Origin: Holothuria scabra
Lineage: Eukaryota > Echinodermata > Holothuroidea > Aspidochirotida > Holothuriidae
DNA length: 64,000 nt
NCBI GenBank assembly: GCA_037179385.1
Contig: CM074180.1
Coordinates: 29,679,455-29,743,454 of the forward strand
Direction of reading: 5' to 3'
Made by a program: the position numbers and the translations under genes. Positions 47,246 to 58,175 of the stretch are shown piece by piece. The notes under the pieces are model-generated. The model did not search any database. It saw only the letters and a list, made by a program, of their open reading frames with translations, and was not told where the DNA came from. Each line of letters opens with the position of its first letter. Position 1 is the first letter of the stretch.

Positions 47246-49054
47246 TCTTATTTAGTCTTGCCTTAAACTTGCCTTATAGTTGCATTTTTGTTTACATCCT
47301 GGGCTGTATGATTTTTGTTTTAGCCCATCTGCCCAGGGCTACTGCCCTCTCCTGCTTAAAGTCACAAGTTACCCTATGTAGGACATGTCTTTTATCCTCC
47401 CTCAGGATAATTCTTTATACCCAAGATGATTTGGAATCCGCAGTCTATCGCTTGCAGTAGCTGCTTCTATTATTCTCTCTGAATTCATGGATTTCCTCAT
47501 AATTTTAGTTAGTTTTGAATAATTGTAAATTGCACAATCATATCATAAAGACATCTCTACTGTGTTGTAGAAGGATAGTCATACTGCGCAATTTTGAAGA
47601 ACTTCCTCAATAACTTTTCTTTTTTGGAGTTCTAAGATTGTAACACTAATTATACCTGTAGTAACCATGTCAAAGACCTTACAACTGTAAGCATAGAGTG
47701 CAATCATCATTGCAATTAATGTTTCACAGTCACATAAACTTCATTGTTTATGCAAATTATGCTCAGCATTATTACATCCTGTTTATGCCAATTCAAATGA
47801 ATTTAACAGAAGTATCATCTACCATTACCTTTGTGCATAAATGCCATAGGGAAAATTACTTTATATGACCTGATTATAGCTAGGGGGAAATTTGAAATCT
47901 AGTTTTACACCAGTGCTGATAATGATTCAGTTTAGCAGTTTGGATGAAGTATGTAATACATAAATATGCAAAGATCATCTTTTCAATGTGTCCCCTTGTG
48001 TCCCCCCCCCATCCCTCTCCCACCAAAAAAAAAAAAATCCATCAAATTTTAACATTGGAATTTCAAAGTTTAAACTCTAGTTTTTCAGATAAAAGCAAAA
48101 CAAGACATGTCATAAACCAAATAATGAGTAACCCTGACTTACAACTTTTGAGCAACTGGATTTAGCACTGTATTTAAGACCATTATTACTATTATTATTA
48201 TTATTATAGCATACATGCAAACTGAGGCACAGCTCAACTTAGTACCTGCAAAAAAGGAAATAACATTTCTGCTTGTTAAAATAGAAAACAAAATGTGACT
48301 GTCTTTCTCATAAATTTATATTGGTGTATACCTTTTGGTAATGCTGTTTGCTTTTATTGCAGTTAAAATTAATACAGCAATGTTTCTATCACTGTGATAA
48401 AGGCCATTCTTTGTATAATCCTATGAAAGGAATCGCTGGGATGGAGGATGGGACATGGCAATGCCAACATTTATACTTTATTGTAGTGGCATACCCATGG
48501 TTAAGTAAATAAAGTCTGTTTATTAAATAAATATATTAGGTATGACCCTAGTTCCCATATGCCCTTTTTGATGGACATCTGTAACCTGGCAAATTGCTCT
48601 CTCTCCATGTGCTAATCGCTAAGTCAACAAAAGCTTTTAACCAAGGTCACTGTCTCCTTACCAAAATCAGTTTAATTCTGTTTTCTCATTTTAGAAGTTT
48701 AAATTCAAGCTCAGTGTAAGCTGAAATGGAAATTTGGTATCAAACAGTTATAAGAGGTACCTAGGAAAATTTTCCTTTTAGATTGCTCTTGCCAAATTTG
48801 GCATTCAAACCCAATTTGCTCAAAAAAGTAGCCACATGTTAGAAAAATAATATAATGTTCAAATATTGAGGGATGTTAGGACATGTTCTTACATACCCTG
48901 TAGGCTTGAAATTTCTGACATGGCTCTCGCCTTGCTATCTTTTTTAGAGATAATTAACCCTCCTTCCCCATTTTTCTTTTTAGGTATTTTTACCACAACA
49001 TTGTAGTTTTGTCTAACTTGGTGACATTATGTTACACATTTGTGTGGATGTGTC
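47246..49054. other. Intron interior, microsatellites only
   Basis: It holds poly-C (48003-48010), poly-A (48026-48038) and an ATT trinucleotide run (48182-48208). No exon or shared repeat family was recognised. Confidence 0.5.
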
Positions 49055-49077
49055 GTAAAGCTCCATCTAACTAACTC
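49055..49077 (+). mobile_element. SINE 3'-tail remnant
   Basis: GTAAAGCTCCATCTAACTAA-C is the distinctive 3' end of the tRNA-derived SINE on the + strand (GTAAAACTCCATCTAACTAAC in the copy ending ~29075). Only the tail remains, directly left of a family I element. Confidence 0.65.
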
Positions 49078-49432
49078 GCATACCCTGAGACACTCGGTAT
49101 TACCTCATGTTTACAATAAGGCAAAATGGCAGGTTAACCCTGTGGTTTTTCAGTCTGTGTTCTCACATACCCTGTGTTTCATTGGTTGGGTAGTGCTACT
49201 ATAGTAACGAAGCAAGGTCACAGGTATTTATGGCTCTGATGACAGGTATTTTCTTACATTTTAAAGTAATCGGTATGTGAAATATTTTTGACCTTGTTAC
49301 TATGGTAACACTACCCAATCAACGCAACACAGGGTACATGAGAACACAGACTGGAAAACACGGGGTTAAACTGCGGTTTTGTCTTCTTGTATACACAAGT
49401 GCAACACTGAGTGTCCCGGGATACATGAGACC
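49078..49432. mobile_element. Family I foldback transposon, copy 2
   Basis: Two ~140-bp arms are inverted copies of each other. Left: TACCCTGAGACACTCGGTAT, GGTTAACCCTGTGG, CAGTCTGTGTTCTCACATAC, GGTTGGGTAGTGCTACTATA. Right: TTACTATGGTAACACTACCC, GAGAACACAGACTGGAAAAC, ACTGAGTGTCCCGGGATACA. A short centre (ATTTATGGCTCTGATGACAG) is shared with copies 1 and 3. Confidence 0.88.
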
Positions 49433-49448
49433 AAGCCTGCATTGTTAC

Positions 49449-49862
49449 CTGGAGCACTGGGTACATGTGACCCTAGTCTGTGACACTCAGTATTACGTCA
49501 TGTTAGCAATAAGGCAAAACCACAGGATAACCTTGTGTTTTCTAGTTTGCATTCTCATGTCCCCCAAGTTTTGTTGATTGAGTAGTGCTACCATAGAATA
49601 AGGTAGGGTATTTCACATACCAATAACAGTGAAATGTTAGAAAATGTGGGTCATCAGTGCCAGAAGCACCTGTGACCTTGCTTAAAAAAACACTGTATAA
49701 CACCATGTTTAAAACTGCAGAATCCCGTAATCTGAGGTGGATCGAAATTAAAACACCAACCCCGAGTTAACTTGTTTACATGTGACTTAAGTGTGAGGAA
49801 ACTCAAGTGTAAAGTTACACAGAGTTACCTCAGTCGTAGGGTTCTGTATCTGTTACCTCAGT
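49449..49862. mobile_element. Family I foldback transposon, copy 3 (reverse)
   Basis: It is the reverse complement of the 34724-35230 type. GACACTCAGTATTACGTCAT, GTCATCAGTGCCAGAAGC, ACCTGTGACCTTGC, AAAACACTG and TCTGAGGTGGATCGAAATTA correspond to the latter's inner sequence. The right end is worn (GTTACCTCAGTCC). It lies ~15 bp from copy 2, so two foldback elements sit nearly back to back. Confidence 0.78.
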
Positions 49863-50814
49863 CCAAGAGAAAGTTCTCAGTGATGTCACAGCTAGGGGTT
49901 AGCAACCCTGGTATGCACTCATAGACTTAGCCCCAGAGATGGCTGAAATATTCCACATAAAAACTTCTGTGACATCACATGAGAAAGATCTATTCCAAAA
50001 AATTAAATACACTGTACATGGCCACAGCTAAAACAAGCAATCTGCTAGGAGTCAGAATAGAGCTAAAAAGGTTTTTTAATAACTGCTCATTAGCACATGG
50101 TAGTTTTTTTTTTTTTTTTAATCAAATATGGCCATTCCAATAGCAGGAAGAGGTTCTTGTTTACCTAATGCTTCCACGATTCATCAAATCAGAGGAAGAC
50201 AAAGAAACTAATGTCAATAAACCTAAGCCAGGGGGGGGCTTGAAAATTTGCAAATAAACAAAGACAGGAGATTTCAACAGATAAACTTATGTACAGAGTA
50301 AACACAATTTTGTTATCTAGGAAAAATCGCACATGCTAGTGAGATAGGGAATTGGGGAAACTTGTCCATATTCTTCAAAGCATCTGTTTCTGTTTGTATA
50401 CTACCAGTGTCCTATGTGCAGAAGTCCTTGAAAGATTCAGTTAGTAAAATCATGAGTGGCTGCATTTTTGAGTTCCTAGTAAGGGCATAGAAGTTCTAGC
50501 CTACAGAGAAATTGCCTTCACCTTAAAAGTTTACTCACAAACTTTCACAGAGTATGTTTATCTATAAATGGCTTTTCAAATCTTGTGACAGCAGTTTTGT
50601 TATAGTCAGGAAACATATGAGGAACACTACTGGGGCTAGGGCAAAGTTCATGCTGGAAATTTTCACCTTCCACAAGTTTTGATGGAGATTTGAGATGGTA
50701 GATAAAATAAACCTTTGCAGGGAAAGGTTTTCTGTGCAGGTTTTTTGAACAATGTACAGGAATCATGCAGTGCTTGAACCACATACTAATGCATGGAAGA
50801 CAAATTTGGTTGTA

Positions 50815-51000
50815 GGTTAGATGGAGTTTTATGGCCCAGTTTCCAACCGGACACAGCCTTTTTTTCCAGTGGTGGCTCATTGGCTTGTGTTTCCTACTTC
50901 CATTACTAATGCTGAGCACCGAGCACTAAGGGCTCAAACTCCCAACCTCCCAGTTCTGCAAGTTTGATGCTCTTAACACTTGAACATGCAGTAGGTCTGT
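50815..51000 (-). mobile_element. tRNA-Glu-like SINE, diverged
   Basis: GGTTAGATGGAGTTTTATGG, CCCAGTTTCCAACCGG, ACACAGCCTTTTTTTCCAGT and GTGGCTCATTGGCTTGTGTT give the 3' half in reverse. GAGCACCGAGCACTAAGGGC, then AGTTCTGCAAGTTTGATGCT-CTTAAC, give a worn tRNA-like head. Confidence 0.8.
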
Positions 51001-51189
51001 TGGAGACAGAACTCATATAGCTTGTGTTTCAAAAAAGTTCAGAGAGTTTTCCCTGTTTTGTTTTTCAGAATAATTTCCAACAATCCCGGGGAGGGGGGAG
51101 GCGGTCAGGATGTTGAAATTGGGGTTGATGGATAAGGAGAGCCATAGGCATGTCATTCATTAGCCTAACCATTTTCCGTTTTCTTAGAT

Positions 51190-51950
51190 AATTCAACTCA
51201 ATTCAGTTTATTTATTCCATCATAAATATATAAAATATTTATAAAAAGGAGTAATAAAATAAGGTTTCAAATCAAATAACAAAACAGTAAATGTGTAGAA
51301 AGTCAGCTCACATTAAAATATTAAAGGTCTAAAATTCTACAAGAAATCGTCTAAACTTTTAGATCGATTGGAAAGGATAAGGATAAGCTGTGATTTATAG
51401 GAAGAACCAAATGTATACATTGGAGCTGGCAGGACAAAACAAGTTTTCAGTTATTTCCCGTATGTTGCTATGTTTAAGCGAGATGTAGACAGGTAGCTGA
51501 TATCAGTTACAGTATGGTAGATGTTTTGCAGTGTTACGTTAGACATTTGAGAACTAGGTACAAGATTTGATCGAAACTGTTTGTTTCTTAATAACCTTTA
51601 TGCAGACACAGTAAGTGTATCTTTTGTTTAATACTGTAGTGTGTGGTAGGTATCAAAACTCTTGTCCTATTACTATCAGAGTCAGTAGTGAAGGGTTTAC
51701 ATTCTGATAAAAGCATAAAGTCACATAAAACAGCAGATTTATGTCAGGACACAGATCAGATAAAATGTGGAAGGGTCATCCCTAGATGTGATTGACTTCT
51801 CTCTGTTTGCAAATTCTGCAGTATGTTTAAGATCACAGGGAAATACCAGATAGTGATTTTTGTGGGCTGCTAAGTGAGTGGTCAGTCTTGATAGAGTAGT
51901 AAACTTTAAATTTGTTTCAAGAAACAGAATAATGCTACAGTGCTACCGGG
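51190..51950 (-). mobile_element. Possible 3' end of a non-LTR retrotransposon
   Basis: Read on the - strand the segment finishes ATATATTTATGATGGAATAA, ATAAACTGAATTGAG, TTGAATT. A polyadenylation-like end followed by a short TTGAA/TGAAT-type repeat tail is typical of some LINE 3' ends. Reading frames inside are broken by stops and no reverse-transcriptase motif is visible. The left boundary (~51950) is a guess. Confidence 0.35.
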
Positions 51951-51980
51951 GAGCTGCAACAGTTCCCTGGTGCTACCAAA

Positions 51981-52337
51981 TTAAAGGGAAATATTGCGTT
52001 TGCTTTTTACAAGAAAATTTCATTATTTTTAAACCAATATTTATTGACACTGAGTGATAAATGATTAAAAATAATGCAGTATGGTGGTCTTCTTTTCAAA
52101 ATATAGGTTTTTCTCAGATTGAAATTCAGTTGTTTGTTGCTCAAGATTAAGTTGTTCACCCAAACATTCAACATTTCAAATGATGCAACTTCCATAGCTC
52201 TTCTTGTTCATAATATTTTGAGAAGATGAAGCTATTGCTGGGGTGTATGGTTGACAATGAATGGTTTGATGATGTCTTGAGCTATTTTTTTTGTGAACGC
52301 TATGTTGGCATATTTTAAATGCAGTGTTTCCCTTTAA
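51981..52337. mobile_element. Family C MITE, complete copy
   Basis: It begins TTAAAGGGAAATATTGCG and ends GCAGTGTTTCCCTTTAA, ~15-bp inverted repeats with TTAA edges, matching the TTAAAGGRR end known from T2 MITEs. The interior (AATATTTATTGACA, GTTTGTTGCTCAAGATTAAG, TTCCATAGCTCTTCTTG) is shared with 21028-21251 and 55960-56190. Length 357 bp. Confidence 0.92.
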
Positions 52338-53240
52338 GTACGTAATGGAAGTCAGCTCAGTTTTTTCACTAGAATAAATTATTTGATAAAAGTGTCTACT
52401 CTTCTGTAGTGTACTGAATTTTTTTGCACAGAATAATTTTGTATGTGATCAGCTACTTGCATTGACCAGTTCATAACATTAGCAAGGCATATGGTATGAG
52501 GAAGTATAGTATGTGTAGTTTCTCTTTGTGCAAAGTTTATACTTACTACATTGAGTTAAACCTCTCAGCACTTTTGGTGCTGGGACTAATAATATGGGTA
52601 GGAAATCCCCTTGCCCACTTTCAAAATTTTTCTTTTTTTTTTTGAGGGGGCAAGGGAGAGTTTAGATATAATATTTGCAAACTGTTTAGTTGCAGTGTCT
52701 CAGTTTTCAAACTGCTTAAAATAGGGGAAGAATTGAATTTGTGTGAGGGCCAGTTGAGGTTGATTAAAAGACAGAGCAGTTACCCCAACTTGAATTTATA
52801 GTGTGATACTCTACCAGATTTCAGGAATATGACAGTAGTTTTACACACATAATTGTGAAATTTTTGAACAATAACTCATTACTTTAACTTGGATCAGTGT
52901 TTCTGCTAAGCTGCTATTACATGATATTAATGCAATGGCATGTCAAAAGAGAGTTAAATGTTTTCCCACAATTCGATTTGTGTAACAGTTCTACAAAACT
53001 GAACTTTCCAGGGAGTCAAATTTTTTCAATTTTCATACTGAGTGTATTGACCCAATGTGTAATTTCTTAGAATGCCTTGGGTATTCAAGTCTTGAACAAT
53101 GAAGAGTATGATCATTGAAAGAGAAATAAGAAAAAAAATAGAGCAAGTTGTTTTCCACAAATAAGAGAAGCTGTTCGTCACCTTTAATGCAAGATCGAAA
53201 GTGGATGATAAAGAGTGTCCCTTTAAAACTAGGTTGACTT
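52338..53240. other. Intron interior, nothing recognised
   Basis: AT-rich with short open frames, no splice-supported exon and no shared repeat. Confidence 0.45.
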
Positions 53241-53250
53241 TATTCATGGT

Positions 53251-53465
53251 TTTTTTTTTTTTTCTAAAAGTCCCCACGACTCTCTGGTGAAGAGCCAAGG
53301 GGCGAAAACCAAACGAATACTCCCGGAGGAGTTCTGCTCCCTTAAGGAGCTTAACGTCCCAAATGGACAAGTACGCCCTCCAAAGGGCAAACACTGAGTG
53401 GTCCTGCTCTAGACTGGCTGAATAGAACAGAAGCCACAACCTGGATGCAGTTTAATGTCATGCCC
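53251..53465 (-). mobile_element. Poly(A) retroposon with 10-bp target duplication
   Basis: TATTCATGGT occurs immediately before the poly-T (53241-53250) and again at 53466-53475. Between them lies ~200 bp that is much more GC-rich than the flanks and, on the - strand, ends in a poly(A) run. - strand words include GGCGTACTTGTCCATTTGGG, ACGTTAAGCTCCTTAAGGGA, GCAGAACTCCTCCGGGAGTA and GTTTTCGCCCCTTGGCTCTT. A 137-codon frame overlaps it but spans flanking DNA and is not credible. It is probably a SINE of a different family or a retroposed small RNA; I see no clear tRNA A/B boxes. Confidence 0.75.
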
Positions 53466-54199
53466 TATTCATGGTGGCTTATAGTAGCTACTCAATAGAA
53501 CTGCTAATTCATCAACTGTGACTAAAACTAATACTCCTGTTTTTAACTATCAGCTTTACAAATTAGAGGGAGCTGCTACTACAAACTATTTTATCTTTTA
53601 TTTCTTTTTGGATGATGGACATTTTTATTTTATCAAATGAGTGTATAATCTCATGGTGGGAGGGTATTAACAATGGGGAAGCTTTAAAGGTAAACAAAAT
53701 GGTTTTTTTTGATTAACCTTGGTAATAGTTAGCTCTATTTTCTAATCAGAAGTGTTTAGTGATAGTAAATTGTTTTATAGGGCTACCCTCAAACATATTG
53801 TGTTTTAATCAATTGGATTGAAGAGAGACTTGTGTGATCATTGAACTGATCAGTAAAGGACTCTTCATAAGTACTGATTTGGATATTATTTCACTTGAAT
53901 GCTTTCACATCATGCTTGTTAGTTAGTGTTTAGGCCCCTTGAAAAAAATCATTGTGCTTGCTAATGACATACACTGCACTGGGGAACTATCCTGGAGTCT
54001 ATTCAAAAAGATTATGGTTAGATTTAAATCTAATTGAAACACGGGGAAAAAAGCCAAGTTATATTTGTGGCTTCTCTCCACCAACTGACTTGGAGTGAGT
54101 TAAGTACGTCTGACAAAGTATGTACCTTTTTCTGTGATATGAGATATGCAATGATCTCAAAAATTTTCCACATTTCTGTCTTTTTGTTTTGCTTTGCAG

Positions 54200-54616
54200 G
54201 ATTCTTCTGCATTACTGGATAGACTAGAAGTCCCAGTTAACATGCAAGAAGCTTGGATTAACAATCAATGCCAGGTATGCTCCACACATCTGCTGCATCT
54301 CAAACACGAAGCTGTGGAGATGGTTCAATCATTGGAAGATGCTCATTGTAGTTCAGGATCGTCTGGCCTTGGAAAACTCTCAGGGGTCATCGGTTCTAGT
54401 AATTTGGCTTCCCTGCAGAGATACCTCTATGCAAATCACGCACATGCTGCTAACCCCCAAGGACCTCAACGCCAGATGAAACCTGGGAAGGGAAGGTTGC
54501 CTCCTAAATTACCTACTGCTATGCAGGCTCAGCAATATTTAGAAGAATCAATAGGACCTGCTTGGTGGAACCATCCTAAATTTAGTTCGTTCTTTCAGCA
54601 GCAACATCAGCAACAG
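54200..54616 (+). CDS. KIF26-like: KIF26-type atypical kinesin, second coding exon (residues 76-214)
   Basis: The acceptor TTTTGTTTTGCTTTGCAG is excellent; the donor CAACAG|GTAAGC is near-perfect. The exon is phase 0 at both ends (139 codons). Residues 80-96 (LLDRLEVPVNMQEAWIN) match the conserved helical stretch of KIF26 N-termini. Residues 98-121 hold the second CxxC (Cys99/Cys102, QCQVCSTHLLHLKHEAVEMV), again followed by an amphipathic helix. With Cys45/Cys48 of exon 1 this gives a CxxC...CxxC set that could bind zinc (inference). Residues 183-190 (MQAQQYLEES) resemble a second short conserved block (AxQAxQYL) downstream in vertebrate KIF26B. The exon ends in a Gln-rich run (QQQHQQQ). The motor domain must lie in later exons outside the window. 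A GTATGC at 54275 could act as an internal donor but would delete the conserved CxxC helix. Confidence 0.9.
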
Positions 54617-55000
54617 GTAAGCTATTTATAATTATTTTAGCTGTTCGGCAAAATATTGAAAATACCTGGTGGAGAGGTATGTGAATTAAATCTGATGTTT
54701 TCACATGCTTGGTATACCCTATCTGTGTTTTTGTAAGTTCTTGTTAATGAAGTTAAAAAGTTATTTGAAATGTGATGTTAATCTAACAAAATCTTCTCTT
54801 ATTTGCTTTGCAAATATCTCTTGCAAAGTTTCAGGACAAACACTTTCATACCTTATAGTGAAAGTAGTCTCAAAGAGCTGTTATGTTCTGTAAGAAGAGC
54901 TTTTGTAATGTAATAACATGCAATTCAGTAATATAAATATTGTTGCATGATTGAAATAAAACATAGGAATGGAGTATGGGATAGTTATGAATTTAATAAG

Positions 55001-55052
55001 ATTGTTGCTAGATTGGGTTTAATGGCCCATTTTCTAACCGGTTGGCTTAGGG
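55001..55052 (-). mobile_element. SINE 3'-end fragment
   Basis: TTGCTAGATTGGGTTTAATG, GCCCATTTTCTAACCGGTTG and GCTTAGGG resemble TTAGATGGAGTTTTATGGCCCAGTTTCCAACCGGTTGG-type SINE 3' ends in reverse. Short and diverged. Confidence 0.55.
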
Positions 55053-55144
55053 ATTAGGCATTGAGAATCCTACTTACTTATAGTATATGCTGGCTTTAAG
55101 AAAGGACTGTGATCTTCTAAGGATTTCAACATGTTCTCTGAGTT

Positions 55145-55433
55145 CATGGGCGTCCGCAGAAAAAAAGTCAGGGGAGGGGGAAAATATCTAGGAGGGGGCA
55201 AAACCTCCAAGTCACCATGAAATGACACAAAGCATGTGAAAATTTCAGCCCAAAATGCCTCCCAGATGGCCGGAAATGGCATATCTAAGGCCTATTTTTG
55301 GTATAGAAACGTGGAAAACACATTTTGTTCGGGTTTTTGCTTTGATTTTTATACCTTTTTTTCAAATTTTTGATTTTCTGGGGGGGGGGGGGGGGCAAGT
55401 GCCCCAACTTGCCCATACCTTCGGACGCCCATG
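55145..55433. mobile_element. Family J MITE, hAT-like (8-bp target duplication)
   Basis: Terminal inverted repeats CATGGGCGTCCG (55145-55156) and CGGACGCCCATG (55422-55433) are perfect. The flanking 8-bp direct repeat TCTGAGTT occurs at 55137-55144 and 55434-55441. An 8-bp duplication is the hallmark of the hAT superfamily. The interior has G-rich tracts (GGGGAGGGGG, and an unbroken G run near 55381-55395) and no open frame for a transposase. Confidence 0.93.
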
Positions 55434-55959
55434 TCTGAGTTATTATACATGTTAGACGAATGATCGGTGTGGTCTCCTCAAGGGGTAGTGCAAGAACCCC
55501 CTCAGTTTAACTGTTGTGAATCTACATTCAATCAGGTTTAATAGCCTGCCTAGTCTGCCTTGCTGTTCCAAAATTTGAGACCAATCATTGTGACCAGTAA
55601 AGGTATGGGCAGAATATTCCTCCAGTTCTGTAGGGTATATTACAGCATGAATGAAGTTAGGATGGGAGAGAAAAAGATTCAAATCAAATCAGTGGTTATG
55701 TATTTTCCCCATCTCCCACCAAAAAAGGATACCTTTCAGAAATCAACTAGTAAAACCCCTTTAACTGTTAAAAGAAATTAAAGCTCTGAGGAGTTTAGGA
55801 TCCATAATGCACAGGGAGTGGAAATCAAATTCAGTTTTATCTTCAGTTTTATTTCGTTTTACTGCTGAAATTCACAACTACAAAACTGACATGTATTGAT
55901 GCAAAATAATAGTCTTGTTCAAAGTAAGTCACTATGACAACCATCTTGTGAAGAAACAA

Positions 55960-56190
55960 GTTTCTAACGAAGAGAGATTCAGTTATTTGTTGCTCAAGAA
56001 TAATTTGTTCATCCAAACTCTCAAAACTTCAAATGAGGGAACTTCTATAACTCTCCTTCCCATTGAATACTTTTGAGGAGTTGAAGATATTGCTATAATT
56101 TATTAGTGAGGCTGAATGGTTTCATAATCATTAGATCCATTTTCTTTTCATGCAATGTTGGTTTATTCTTCATTCAAAATTACTTGAGGA
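55960..56190. mobile_element. Family C MITE, diverged copy
   Basis: GATTCAGTTATTTGTTGCTC, AAGAATAATTTGTTCATCCA, AACTTCTATAACTCTCCTTC, GGCTGAATGGTTTCATAATC and GCAATGTTGGTTTATT follow the order of 52105-52310. The left terminus is missing and the right one is not recognisable. Confidence 0.75.
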
Positions 56191-57949
56191 ATGTTTGGGG
56201 TTGAGTAGTTCAACCTTTGAAATAATGTACTTGGATTAGTAGGGATGTATATGTGGAACCAAAATATGAGTGAAAGGGTAAACTGGAGCTGAAAGAGGTA
56301 CAATGTCTTGCTCAGTGTTCCGGGTAAAGCATGTTGAAGTACATACCTAGTTGAAATTCTCCAAGAAGCCAGTTTTTATAAATATGGCAATTACCAAGCA
56401 GATTTCACAAAATGTAATACAAGAGAGAAAAAATGACAAGAGTCAAAAAAAGAAGAGAAGGGGATCAGAGACAGAACACGAGCAGAAGAATTGATACAAA
56501 TATGTACTGGTGTGGAAATCAACTTTAATTAAAATGAATGAGACAAGAATGCAGCGATCATGTACCATTTTGACATTGCTGCAGAAAATAAAAAGGCAAT
56601 GAAATATAATACTGTTATGTTATGGCATGCGTTATTGGAATAACCTGCATGTTTTGTTACTGCATTATTCAAAGCTTCTGGCTGCCATCAAGCAGTTTAG
56701 TATTGGCACCCTTTTTAGTTCCTCGTGAAGAATCATGGTTTTCTCAAATTTCTTTTCATGTGTAACAATCTGATCTTTACTCCCTGTTAGACAAAACTCT
56801 CCATTTTCAGCAAGTTGACAAAGAAAGTTGCAATAACTTGAGAAATTTTACCACATTTGCTCTCATGTTACCTCTTTCAGGAGAGGGACAATGGCAATCT
56901 GCTGTCAGGTGAATTCATCCAGAAACAAGTAGAAACAGGGTCAAAGTCGCAACCTAGAAAGGCTGCCAAACATACTTATCTGTACATACAAATTTAATCA
57001 CCTAGGAAGGAAGTGTTCTAAATCCCAAGATAACAGATACTTTCTGCAGGTATTTTTGCCCCTTTTTTAGAGGTCAGTAATCAGTCAAGTTGGTGGCTTA
57101 CATTTCAGTGGCTTCTTCCCAAAGATTGTAAAATAGTTCCTTGTTTAACATGACACATCTGTCAATAGAATTAGAGTCTGCACATAAAAGTGGGTCATAA
57201 AAGAGTGATCAACCAAGGGCTCCTTGGCTTTGGTGGGGTGAGAAAAGACTTTGTAACAAAGAAGGCTAAAGACTGATTGTGGTGAGTCACTGGGGTAGAT
57301 CAAGTAATACAGAGTTAACTATTTAATATGATCCCTGAAATCATTTAATCTGAATCAAGTTGGATGCCTTTCTTCTTTTCCTGGAAGGGCACTAAACCTA
57401 AATGAATCATAGTAAGTAGACTTACTTAGTAACTCTTAGGAATCCATACTGTAGGTCTTGTGCTTCACAACTGTTTGGTCATATTAAAGCAAATTCATTT
57501 GATGGTATGTTGGATAACAAAATGAAAATTTTGTAGGCCTACCTATCAGATTTAATGAGTTGTTTTGTAATTTGAACATTCTTGTATTTTTTTATTTGGT
57601 CATGTTAAAGCAGGATTAGTTAAAAGTATATTCCATTCCATTCCATAATGGCATTTTATGAAGTCATCCTGTGAAAAAATGAAATTCTGCAGCTTTAAAC
57701 ACTGTAGCAATTCTCTAAGACTACCCCCAACTCGAGATAAATGTGAAGAAAAGGTCAGTTTTGACAAAAATTAACTGAGTATTAACCAAGGTCATAGACT
57801 GAAAACTGAAGACAGAATCTGATTGTCTGCTTTTCTCTGTTACTAAATGCCTTGTTTGTATTTAAAAACCTTCAGCATCCTCTTGACCTCCCTAAACCCT
57901 CACTCACTTCACCAGTAAATGAAAGACTGCCTATTGGAAGAGAGCCCTG
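56191..57949. other. Intron interior, nothing recognised
   Basis: AT-rich, no supported exon, no shared repeat recognised. Confidence 0.45.
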
Positions 57950-58175
57950 AAGAAGAGGGCCGCTTAAAATTTTACACTTTTGGAATGTTTGAGTATCTTC
58001 CCACATTCAGGTGATCTAGCATAAAACTACACAGTTTGAAGGATTTCATAGACATCACTACGATCATGGCATTGTCAAGATCATGGAGAATTATAAACTG
58101 CATATAATTAATATGCTGTGATAACATCACAGGTTTCTGTAATTCAGTTTTGTTACTGTAGAATCCTTTAAAATG
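57950..58175. mobile_element. Family H, internally deleted relative
   Basis: TTTGGAATGTTTGAGTATCT, GATCTAGCATAAAACTA and ATATGCTGTGATAACATCAC-AG correspond to parts of the two arms of 45598-47245 (TTGGAATGTTTGAATATCTT, GATCTAGCATTACC, and GTGCCACGATGACATCGCAG). The end is a TTTAAAATGCC-like terminus. The ~1 kb centre of the large copy is absent. Confidence 0.6.

Larger units (their letters stand above)
6516..54199 (+). other. Intron of the KIF26-type gene (~47.7 kb, phase 0)
   Basis: It is bounded by a GTAGGT donor (6516) and a CTTTGCAG acceptor (54192-54199) after a long pyrimidine tract. Frame and protein family continue across it. I found no further convincing coding exon inside; the open frames are short, lie in repeats or lack splice sites. 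Repeats make up much of it and are listed separately. Simple tracts include poly-G near 7070, poly-C near 12981, poly-T near 21521-21549 and 34551-34568, a CA run near 28209, and poly-C/poly-A near 48003 and 48026. An unrecognised alternative first exon or antisense RNA cannot be excluded. Confidence 0.85.

Noticed and set aside
51190..51950. Reverse-transcriptase remnant
   Set aside because: I looked for the catalytic motif and conserved blocks in the - strand frames; stops interrupt all frames, so only a possible 3' tail is reported.
53026..53439. 137-codon - strand open frame
   Set aside because: It runs across the boundary of a poly(A) retroposon, with Lys-coding poly-T in the middle, and has no splice support.
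54275..54280. GTATGC as the donor ending the second coding exon early
   Set aside because: The frame stays open and encodes the conserved CxxC-helix beyond it; the GTAAGC at 54617 is the stronger donor.
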